The translations under genes and the position numbers were made by a program. Shown in pieces: positions 16,982-22,711 of a stretch of DNA of 22,711 nucleotides (the stretch's first letter is position 1; each line of letters opens with the position of its first letter). The DNA is from JACMQW01 sp964536965 (GTDB lineage Bacteria > Bdellovibrionota > UBA1018): NCBI GenBank assembly GCA_964536965.1, contig CAZIAL010000052.1, forward strand, positions 1 through 22,711, given 5' to 3'. Below the pieces are notes generated by a model. It searched no databases, was not told where the DNA came from, and saw nothing but the letters and a program-made list of their open reading frames with translations.

Positions 16982-17874
16982 AGAAATGCGTCTTCCAGAG
17001 AAGGTCGGATGGGGTTCACCCAGAGTATCTTCGCCTGCTGCTCGAGCAGGTTCCGCAGCGCGGGTTCGACTTCACGATCGGTGGGAACCGTTCCACGGAT
17101 GCCTTCGCTCATTTCTCGGAGAAGCGAAAAATTTCCCATGCGGGTAGCCCGCTCGAAGGTCACTCCCGAAAAGGCAATCTCCACCGGCGTCGTCTCGCGG
17201 CTGAGAAACTGATTCACCGGACCGCATCCGATCAGCTCTCCCTTTCGAATCATCGCGACGGAATCGCAGATGGATTCCACGTCCGGAATGACGTGGGACG
17301 AGAAGAAAATGGTGCGTCCCTCTCGGGCAAGGCTCAAAATGAGCTCTCGAATCTCCTTTCGTCCTACCGGGTCGAGCCCGCTCATGGGCTCGTCCAGGAC
17401 CAGAAAATCAGGGCTATGGACGAGCGCCTGGGCGATGCCAATTCGCTGGAGCATCCCTTTCGAATATTTCTTCAGTTCGAGATGTCTCGCATGAGACATC
17501 CCGACCGATTCCAGAATCGAGGGAATTTTTTCGTCGATCGCCCCATCGCTCATCCCCGTCAGGCGGCCGAAAAAGCGAAGAAGCTTTTCCCCCGTAAGAT
17601 GATCGTAAAAGTAAGGACGCTCCGGCAGATACCCGATCCGAGTCTTGGCATCCTTCTCGTGGGTGGAGATTCCGTCGAGTTTGAGTGAACCCGAAGTCGG
17701 TCTTTTAATCCCCGTAATCAGATGGATCAGAGTCGTCTTTCCGGCTCCGTTCGGACCCAGAAATCCGAAAATGGACCTGTCCGGGACGGTGAACGATATT
17801 CCCTTAAGGACTTCCACTTCCTTCAGCCAAAATCCCGCGCGAAAGGATTGGCGAACATTGTTCATCTCCAGCAT
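16978..17874 (-). CDS. pilH: ABC transporter ATPase, PilH-like
   Basis: A 298-residue ABC ATPase. Walker A GPNGAGKTT is at 40-48, the signature YSKGMLQR at 137-144 (a non-LSGGQ variant common in ABC-2 ATPases), Walker B FLVLDEP at 157-163 and the switch His at 194. A C-terminal extension of about 80 residues, ending SLEDAFL, is typical of ABC-2 ATPases of the CcmA type. It is coupled to the permease gene by a 4-base overlap and follows the pilG-like gene after 47 bases. Position matches pilH of Myxococcus xanthus. No clear ribosome binding site precedes ATG 17874; an ATG three codons later is an alternative. Confidence 0.85.
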   Translation of the reverse strand: MLEMNNVRQSFRAGFWLKEVEVLKGISFTVPDRSIFGFLGPNGAGKTTLIHLITGIKRPTSGSLKLDGISTHEKDAKTRIGYLPERPYFYDHLTGEKLLRFFGRLTGMSDGAIDEKIPSILESVGMSHARHLELKKYSKGMLQRIGIAQALVHSPDFLVLDEPMSGLDPVGRKEIRELILSLAREGRTIFFSSHVIPDVESICDSVAMIRKGELIGCGPVNQFLSRETTPVEIAFSGVTFERATRMGNFSLLREMSEGIRGTVPTDREVEPALRNLLEQQAKILWVNPIRPSLEDAFL

Positions 17875-17921
17875 GGACGTAGTTTACCGATGAGGTCGAT
17901 CCAGGGTCAAGAACGCAGCCG

Positions 17922-18887
17922 CTACTCGACGGTAATACCTAGGACCGGGACCCGTGGCGTGGTGCTGGTGACTCGTCCTCGCTCGTCGACGTAAAACCGC
18001 CCACCGAATCCATCATCCGTCGGGACTTTTTTCTGAATGACGAAATCCCGCCATCGACTTGCTCGCGACCCACCCGGTCTGAACTTCGCGAACTCCTGAT
18101 TGAGAAAGTAAATCTCTTTGGAAAGGAGCAGAATTTTTCTTTTCTTTTCGAGTTCCGCGCGGGCGATCGGATCGTTTTCCGCCCACGCCGTGAGCATTTC
18201 GAGGGAGTTCATCCCCAGCGTGAACTGGTGGGCCGGATTCCCCATGTTAGCCGCTCGAATTTTCAAGGCCTCAGGCACGTCCGGATACTTTCCCATATCG
18301 GCATAAGCCTGTACTGCCTTACCGACGTCTTGGAACTCCATGAGGTACATGTATCCCCGAATCAGGCCGATTCGCCAGGGATGGGGCCAGTACTGCTCCT
18401 GAAAAGAAGTCGAGTATTTCGGGTATTCGTTGATGAGGAAACGATGGCCTTTCTCGATTAAGCGGAGCGCCCCTTTCCGGTCGTTCCGGACTACCGCGAG
18501 AAAGTTCGCCCCCGCGGTATAGAGCGAGTAGAAAGCTGGATCGATTTCCGTCGCGAGGTGAAGAATTCTCGACGCTTCGGTTTCCACTTCGTCCGTGGTC
18601 TTCAGGATGTTCTGGTCGGTGAGAAAGCGAATTAAGAGCCAGTCGACGGAGGAGGGAACATGTCCGAACGACAGCCACCGAAAAAGTTCAGGATTCCAGC
18701 GAAACGAACTCGATGTCAGAGCATCCCGCGCCTGATCGCCAAGTTTTTGTCGGGAAACTGCGGCCAGTTCGCGGTTCAGCCAAACCGACGAGGCGAGCGA
18801 GCAGACGAGGAGCAGAGGTAAAACGGTGTGCAAGAGTCTGCGAGGAGTCATCTTAAGATTCGAATTGTTTCGCGCCTGTGTCGCCAA
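17922..18887 (-). CDS. pilG: Membrane-anchored protein in the pilG position
   Basis: A protein of about 321 residues with a hydrophobic segment near 17-36 and then a helical, TPR-like body (for example LATEIDPAFYSLYTAGANFL and GKAVQAYADMGKYPD). I chose the TTG at 18887 because GGAGGT lies six bases upstream. An ATG at 18851 (MTPRRLLHTV) gives 309 residues but has a poor ribosome binding site. The frame stays open up to 18989, but that part would cover the promoter region. It is the first gene of the leftward pil operon, next to the ABC transporter pair. That matches the place of pilG in Myxococcus xanthus. The symbol rests on gene order, not on a motif. Confidence 0.72.
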   Translation of the reverse strand: MATQARNNSNLKMTPRRLLHTVLPLLLVCSLASSVWLNRELAAVSRQKLGDQARDALTSSSFRWNPELFRWLSFGHVPSSVDWLLIRFLTDQNILKTTDEVETEASRILHLATEIDPAFYSLYTAGANFLAVVRNDRKGALRLIEKGHRFLINEYPKYSTSFQEQYWPHPWRIGLIRGYMYLMEFQDVGKAVQAYADMGKYPDVPEALKIRAANMGNPAHQFTLGMNSLEMLTAWAENDPIARAELEKKRKILLLSKEIYFLNQEFAKFRPGGSRASRWRDFVIQKKVPTDDGFGGRFYVDERGRVTSTTPRVPVLGITVE

Positions 18888-18927
18888 TGCAACACCTCCA
18901 ATTCTAAATATACTATGAAGTCCGATC

Positions 18928-18955
18928 TTGGCTCCGGCGAAAAACCCCCTATAAT
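18928..18955 (+). promoter_or_regulatory. Putative sigma70-type promoter of pilA
   Basis: TTGGCT (18928-18933) and a perfect TATAAT (18950-18955) are separated by 16 bases, upstream of pilA. The start of transcription would fall near 18962, giving a leader of about 120 bases. I found no -24/-12 sigma54 element here, although many pilA genes use one and a PilR-like activator is encoded nearby. The A/T-rich patch also lies upstream of the divergent pilG gene and might serve both directions. Confidence 0.55.
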
Positions 18956-18963
18956 ATAAAGAT

Positions 18964-18976
18964 ATCTCAGTGAGAT
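18964..18976. promoter_or_regulatory. 13-base palindrome just after the predicted pilA transcription start
   Basis: ATCTCAGTGAGAT is a perfect 6+1+6 inverted repeat between the pilG and pilA genes, within the first 15 bases of the predicted pilA transcript. It could be a repressor operator or form the 5' end hairpin of the mRNA. No known regulator is assigned. Confidence 0.35.
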
Positions 18977-18987
18977 GGACGAGCGGC

Positions 18988-19026
18988 ATGTCAGGCCGGG
19001 AACCCTTTCATGGATCCAGTCTTTAA
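18988..19026 (+). other. Possible 12-codon upstream ORF in the pilA leader
   Basis: An ATG at 18988 opens a 12-codon frame (MSGREPFHGSSL) that stops at TAA 19024-19026. The stop lies inside the 5' arm of the helix predicted to pair with the pilA ribosome binding site. A ribosome finishing this frame would disturb that helix. No strong Shine-Dalgarno precedes the ATG, so it may not be translated. Confidence 0.25.
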
Positions 19027-19073
19027 CGGCGGGGATCTCATCCTGACCTTCCGAAAGTCCCCTAACCGTTAGG
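19022..19073 (+). promoter_or_regulatory. Leader stem-loop pairing with the pilA ribosome binding site
   Basis: Bases 19022-19029 (TTTAACGG) can pair with 19066-19073 (CCGTTAGG): six Watson-Crick and two G-U pairs. They enclose a second helix of GGGGA (19031-19035) with TCCCC (19058-19062). The outer helix uses the AGG of the pilA Shine-Dalgarno AGGAG (19071-19075). A local alternative, CCTAA / TTAGG (19061-19065 with 19069-19073), shares bases with both helices and also covers the AGG. The arrangement fits translational control of pilin. It does not match the c-di-GMP riboswitch consensus. Confidence 0.45.
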
Positions 19074-19082
19074 AGCAATGAA

Positions 19083-19751
19083 ATGAAATCGATTCGTAAA
19101 GCAGTACGTTTGACTGAGGCTGGGTTTACCCTAGTCGAACTGATGATCGTCGTGGCGATCATCGGTATTCTCGCCGCCATCGCCATTCCGAACTTCCAGA
19201 AATATCAGGCGAAGGCTCGGCAGAAAGAAGCGCAGATTCAGCTCGCCGCAATTTACACGGCGATGCTGGCCAACAAGGGCGAAAGATCGACTTTCACCTC
19301 GTGTCTCGATAGCGCAGGATTCCGGCCAGAAGGGGATCGCCGCTATTATACTCTGGGTTTCAACGTAGCAGCGGCTTCAAGCGGTACTTGCCGAAACACG
19401 GCCGCGAACGTGGCGTGTTCGGATGCTTCGACCGTTGGAATTACCCAAGTGGGCGGTACCAACTGTTCGTACAACGGTGGTGCGGCAGCAGCGCCAGCTA
19501 ACCCAGCGTTCCAGGCGGCCTTGGCCATCTACAACGCGTACCCAGCGAGCGTGAAGGCCGGAATTGCGGTCGCTGCCAACTTGGGTGCGGCTAACATTCG
19601 CGCGTCTGCGGCCGCCTTGCAAACTGCGGCGAGCCTGACGGCGGACGTTTTCACGGCAGGCGCCATCGGAAACGTGTCCAACGGAAGTCTCGTGGACGCA
19701 TGGACGATCAACGACCAAAAAGTCATGCTGAACGTCGTTTCTGGGATCTAA
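19083..19751 (+). CDS. pilA: Major type IVa pilin PilA
   Basis: The product is a 222-residue prepilin. The 14-residue leader ends in Gly14 and is followed by Phe15 and Glu19, the PilD cleavage and methylation site (GFTLVELMIVVAIIGILAAI). The mature protein would have 208 residues: the conserved hydrophobic helix, the IPNFQKYQAKARQKEA neck, then a globular domain. The domain contains four Cys (74, 103, 112, 128), an Ala-rich low-complexity stretch at about 133-200 and an ending WTINDQKVMLNVVSGI. This long form resembles pilins of Myxococcus and related groups more than the roughly 150-residue Pseudomonas type. AGGAG lies seven bases before the ATG. It is the only rightward gene and ends at a strong terminator. 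Confidence 0.96.
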   Translation: MKSIRKAVRLTEAGFTLVELMIVVAIIGILAAIAIPNFQKYQAKARQKEAQIQLAAIYTAMLANKGERSTFTSCLDSAGFRPEGDRRYYTLGFNVAAASSGTCRNTAANVACSDASTVGITQVGGTNCSYNGGAAAAPANPAFQAALAIYNAYPASVKAGIAVAANLGAANIRASAAALQTAASLTADVFTAGAIGNVSNGSLVDAWTINDQKVMLNVVSGI

Positions 19752-19780
19752 ATCTCAGGTTCAGTCATAAGGACCTAACG

Positions 19781-19814
19781 AAAAGGGCCGGCTCGAAAGA
19801 GCCGGCCCTTTTTT
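19781..19814. terminator. Bidirectional intrinsic terminator between pilA and pilR
   Basis: A perfect 10-bp stem (GGGCCGGCTC with GAGCCGGCCC) closed by a GAAA loop is flanked by AAAA before it and TTTTTT after it. It ends pilA rightward and, because the other strand also ends in TTTT, pilR leftward. The pilR stop codon overlaps its last T residues. Confidence 0.95.
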
Positions 19815-20880
19815 ATTCTTCATGATCCGCATCCATCCCAAGCTTACCCAGCCGGTAGCGAATACTTCGAAAGGTCATCCCGAGGAGATCCGCCGCTTTC
19901 TTTTTCACGCCCCCCGTATATTCGAGCGCATGCTTGAGATAGTGCTTTTCGACTTCGGCCAACACGTCATCGAGATTGATGGGCCCGTTCTTAAAATCAG
20001 GTAACGGAAGACGAATCTCCTTCGTGCTTCCCGTATGGACCGCGGAGGGAGCGATGGCGGCGAGCGTATTCTTGCCCGCCTGAATCTCGAATGATTCGAA
20101 ATTCGATCGCGCGCCACCGTCATAAGCGACGGTCACTGCCGGCGGCAAAACTCCCACCGAAATGATCCTGGAGGTCTCGAGGGTCACCGCTCGCTCCACC
20201 GTATTCTCGAGCTCCCGGACATTTCCGGGCCAGTGGTGCGTGCGAAAGATTTCCAGCGTTTCGGGAGAGAAACCGTCGAGTTCCTTTTTCTGACGGTCGG
20301 CGAACTTCTTCAGAAACGCGGTGGCGAGAATCTCCACATCGCCATGCCGCTCGCGCAGTGGCGGGGTCTTAATGAGGATGACGTTCAGTCGGTAATAGAG
20401 ATCTTCCCGAAAGGTCCCGGCTTTGACTCCCGCCTCGAGATCCCGGTTGGTCGCGGCGATGATTCGAACATCGACCTTGATGTCTTCGTTGGCGCCCACC
20501 CGACGAATCGTTTTCTCCTGGAGGCAACGAAGCATCTTCACCTGCATCTGCAGCGGCAGCTCACCGACCTCGTCGAGAAAGAGCGTCCCGCCGCTCGCCG
20601 CCTCGAAGAGTCCGATTTTGTCGCTAATCGCGCCGGTGAAGGATCCCTTCTTGTGTCCGAACATCTCGCTTTCGATCAGCGTCTCGGGAATCGCGCCGCA
20701 GTTCACCGGCACGAAGGGCTTCCCTTTCAGAGGCCCCGACTCGTGGATCATGCGCGCGACCAGCTCTTTTCCCGTTCCGCTCTCCCCAATGATGAGCACA
20801 TTGGTCTTGTTTCCCGAGACCTTGTGGATCATCGAGACCAAGTTTTTTACGGCGATGGATTCTCCGAGAATTTGGCGCAT
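19813..20880 (-). CDS. pilR: PilR-like sigma54 activator without a receiver domain
   Basis: This 355-residue protein is an NtrC-family AAA+ activator that would open sigma54 promoters. Walker A GESGTGKE is at 32-39, the sigma54-contact loop GSFTGA at 79-84, Walker B GGTLFLDEV at 97-105 and the WPGNVREL motif at 217-224. A Fis-type helix-turn-helix (about 325-348, KKKAADLLGMTFRSIRYRL) resembles that of PilR proteins. The normal N-terminal receiver domain of about 120 residues is absent: AAGGA precedes ATG 20880 and the pilC stop is only 17 bases upstream, so there is no room for it. A pilS kinase gene is also missing from the usual place beside it. It must be controlled another way or be always active. 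The gene converges on pilA. Confidence 0.9.
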   Translation of the reverse strand: MRQILGESIAVKNLVSMIHKVSGNKTNVLIIGESGTGKELVARMIHESGPLKGKPFVPVNCGAIPETLIESEMFGHKKGSFTGAISDKIGLFEAASGGTLFLDEVGELPLQMQVKMLRCLQEKTIRRVGANEDIKVDVRIIAATNRDLEAGVKAGTFREDLYYRLNVILIKTPPLRERHGDVEILATAFLKKFADRQKKELDGFSPETLEIFRTHHWPGNVRELENTVERAVTLETSRIISVGVLPPAVTVAYDGGARSNFESFEIQAGKNTLAAIAPSAVHTGSTKEIRLPLPDFKNGPINLDDVLAEVEKHYLKHALEYTGGVKKKAADLLGMTFRSIRYRLGKLGMDADHEE

Positions 20881-20897
20881 TTTTTCCTTCTCGTCCC

Positions 20898-22115
20898 TTA
20901 CTTGATGCTGTCGCCCATTTTGAAGATCGGGAGATACATCGCGATCATCAGCCCGCCGACGGTACCCCCAAGGAAGACGAGGATAAACGGCTCGATCAGC
21001 TTCGTGAGGCCTCCGACAAGCGCTTCGACCTCCGCTTCGTAGAAATCCGCGACCTTCTCGAGCATCTTGTCGAGCTGACCGGTATTTTCCCCCACGGCCA
21101 TCATCTGCACGGCCATTTTCGGGAAGACATCGAGTTTGGCGATGACCTGGGACAGCCCTTTCCCTTGTTCGATTTCGGAACGGACCGTGCCGACGGCCTC
21201 CTCGAGAACGGCGTTGTCGATCGTCTGTTTACAGATATCGATCGCATCGAGAAGGCTCACCCCCGAAGAAAGCAGGGTCGAAAGCGTGCGGCAGAATCGC
21301 GCGGTGCCGCCCTTTTGCATCATCGGTCCGAAGAGAGGTGCCCGGAAAAGGGCACGGTCCAGAAAGATCCGACCTTCCGGAGTTGAAGCGAATTTCTTCA
21401 GCATGACGTAGGCACCGATCAGCGCGCCGACGATGAGATACCAATTCGCGACCATAAAATGCGAGAGTTCGATCACGAACTTGGTCGGTCCGGGCAATTC
21501 CCCGCCGTTCGAAACGATCAATTCCTCGAATTTCGGGATGACGAAGATAAGCATGGCGGCAACGACGACCGCTCCGATCGAGATGACGATCGCGGGGTAC
21601 ATCATCGCCCCCTTCAACATCTTTTTCAGGCGATCCGCGTCCTCGAGATATGCGGAAAGCCTTTTCAGCATCTGGTCGAGCGCCCCGGAGGATTCCCCGG
21701 CGCGGACGAGCGCGAGATAGAGGCGCGGAAATGACTTTGGAAACTGGGTGAGCGCTTCCCAAAGGAAGGAACCTTCGGACACGCGGTTCTTCACCCCGCT
21801 GCACAGTTCGCGAAGCCCGGAGGAAGCCGCCTGATCGGCCAGAATGTCGAGCGACTGGACGAGCGGGACTCCGGAGCCCGTAAGCACCTGCAGCTGGCGA
21901 GTGAAATGGAGCACCTCTTCGGGGCTGATATGCGATGTCCCGCCCTTGAACATCGAGCCCAGGTCCCGCTGGACGAGCGAGACGGGTGAGATCCGTACCG
22001 GACGGACACCCTGTCCGCGAAGGAGCACTCGCAGGTCGCCCTCGGTGGCCGCATTGAGCTGCCCCTTGACCCGTTTCCCGCCTTTATCGACTCCTTCGTA
22101 TTTATATTCAGGCAT
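20898..22115 (-). CDS. pilC: Type IV pilus platform protein PilC
   Basis: PilC is the inner-membrane platform on which PilB and PilT act to add or remove pilins. The 405-residue length is standard. An N-terminal cytoplasmic arm (1-65, MPEYKYEGVDKGGKRVKGQL) precedes two GspF domains (about 70-192 and 275-395). Each ends in membrane helices (about 171-192, 222-240 and 376-396). Motifs FTRQLQVLTGSGVPL and FCRTLSTLLSSGVSLLDAI mark the two repeats. It follows pilT by three bases and precedes pilR by 17, so the three are likely one transcript. Confidence 0.97.
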   Translation of the reverse strand: MPEYKYEGVDKGGKRVKGQLNAATEGDLRVLLRGQGVRPVRISPVSLVQRDLGSMFKGGTSHISPEEVLHFTRQLQVLTGSGVPLVQSLDILADQAASSGLRELCSGVKNRVSEGSFLWEALTQFPKSFPRLYLALVRAGESSGALDQMLKRLSAYLEDADRLKKMLKGAMMYPAIVISIGAVVVAAMLIFVIPKFEELIVSNGGELPGPTKFVIELSHFMVANWYLIVGALIGAYVMLKKFASTPEGRIFLDRALFRAPLFGPMMQKGGTARFCRTLSTLLSSGVSLLDAIDICKQTIDNAVLEEAVGTVRSEIEQGKGLSQVIAKLDVFPKMAVQMMAVGENTGQLDKMLEKVADFYEAEVEALVGGLTKLIEPFILVFLGGTVGGLMIAMYLPIFKMGDSIK

Positions 22116-22118
22116 AGC

Positions 22119-22711
22119 TTACTTCAGCAGCGAAATCTGCTTCGCTAGCTCCTCCGGAAAGTTGCTGAATTCGATCCCTGCTTCTCGCGTAATGACTCCC
22201 GCGCGGATCAGCGAGAGCAAATGCTGATTTAACGTCTGCATTCCGGTCTCCCCCTGGCCGGTCTGCATCGCGGAATAGATCTGGTGAATCTTTTCCTCGC
22301 GGATGAGATTTCGAATCGCCATCGTCGGGATGAGGACCTCGCAAGCCATCGCCCGTCCCTTACCGTCTGCTTTCGGCAAAAGTGCCTGCGAAACCACGGC
22401 CTGGAGGGTGAACGATAGAAGCTGCCGAACCTGCGCTTGTTGGTGGGGTGGAAACACGTTGATGACCCGGTTAATGGTCTGGATCGCGCCGTTCGTGTGG
22501 AGCGTTCCGAAAACGAGGTGGCCCGTCTCGGCCATCGTCAGCGCCATTTCGATCGTCTCGATGTCCCGCATCTCCCCGACCAGGATGAAGTCGGGATCTT
22601 GCCGGAGAATCTGTTTCAGCGCGCTGTGGAAACTCTTCGTATCGACGCCGACTTCACGCTGGTTCACGACACAGCTCTTATGCGGATGCACGAATTCGAT
22701 CGGATCCTCGA
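22119..22711 (-). CDS. pilT: Pilus retraction ATPase PilT, N-terminus beyond window
   Basis: PilT is the hexameric ATPase that drives pilus retraction. The visible C-terminal 197 residues start inside EDPIEFVHPHKS (Asp box). They contain the Walker B segment DFILVGEMRD, the His box TGHLVFGTLHTN and the PilT-specific AIRNLIREEKIHQIYSAMQ motif, which separates it from PilB. The Walker A part lies beyond the right edge, so activity cannot be judged fully. The frame is open through the edge; the first in-frame GTG is an internal Val codon, not a start. Confidence 0.95.
   Translation of the reverse strand, partial: EDPIEFVHPHKSCVVNQREVGVDTKSFHSALKQILRQDPDFILVGEMRDIETIEMALTMAETGHLVFGTLHTNGAIQTINRVINVFPPHQQAQVRQLLSFTLQAVVSQALLPKADGKGRAMACEVLIPTMAIRNLIREEKIHQIYSAMQTGQGETGMQTLNQHLLSLIRAGVITREAGIEFSNFPEELAKQISLLK

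Noticed and set aside
18888..19082. c-di-GMP (GEMM) riboswitch upstream of pilA
   Set aside because: Such riboswitches occur before pilA in some relatives, but the conserved CAAAGCC-type core and the GNRA-receptor pair are not present here.
18848..19186. Leftward frame across the pilG-pilA spacer into pilA
   Set aside because: It lies antisense to the start of pilA, covers the promoter region and has no family features.
22119..22711. Partial ATPase as PilB rather than PilT
   Set aside because: The AIRNLIREEKIHQIYSAMQ segment is specific to the retraction ATPase PilT.
1..22711. Mobile elements, CRISPR arrays, tRNA or rRNA genes
   Set aside because: No transposase or integrase frame, no regularly spaced repeats and no tRNA-like or rRNA-like stretch were seen. 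The gene order is continuous and conserved in type.

Overview
The window is a dense, almost entirely minus-strand block of core cell-envelope genes. It is built around a complete type IVa pilus (T4aP) locus. Read along the minus strand from the right edge the order is: pilT (partial), pilC, a pilR-like regulator, then (with pilA facing the other way) pilG-, pilH- and pilI-like genes, pilD, a small FimT/GspH-like membrane protein, pilM, pilN, pilO, pilP, pilQ, a TPR gene, efp, accB, accC, a second TPR gene, tamB and a partial Omp85 (BamA/TamA-type) gene. The only rightward gene recognised is the major pilin pilA (19083-19751). The order pilT-C-(S)-R-A-G-H-I-D-M-N-O-P-Q is the one known from Myxococcus xanthus. 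Together with the pilin C-terminal sequence and the G+C-rich codon use, this suggests a Gram-negative bacterium of the Bdellovibrionota/Myxococcota type. That placement is inference; no rRNA or species-level marker is present.

Right part (18888-22711): pilT encodes the retraction ATPase, pilC the platform protein and pilR an NtrC-type sigma54 activator with neither a receiver domain nor a pilS neighbour. pilR converges on pilA across a strong bidirectional terminator. The 195-bp region between pilG and pilA carries a sigma70-like promoter and a leader that can fold so that the pilA ribosome binding site is paired.

Middle part (9778-18887): a pilGHI-type ABC transporter is followed by the prepilin peptidase, a pilin-fold-like protein and the PilMNOPQ trans-envelope alignment and secretin complex. 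Most junctions overlap by about 4 bases or lie within a few bases, so this reads as one operon.

Left part (1-9778): the same direction continues with little spacing through a TPR protein, elongation factor P, the biotin carboxyl carrier and biotin carboxylase subunits of acetyl-CoA carboxylase, another TPR protein, TamB and an Omp85 protein with at least six POTRA repeats. The theme is envelope building: pilus assembly, fatty-acid precursor supply, and lipid or outer-membrane-protein traffic.

No mobile element, CRISPR array, tRNA or rRNA was seen, and no stretch over 300 bases lacks a gene. I found no wholly new system. The points worth following are the pilA leader, the receiver-less PilR, the FimT-like protein without a cleavage site, unusual PilM/PilN/PilP/PilQ features, and the six-POTRA Omp85 beside TamB.
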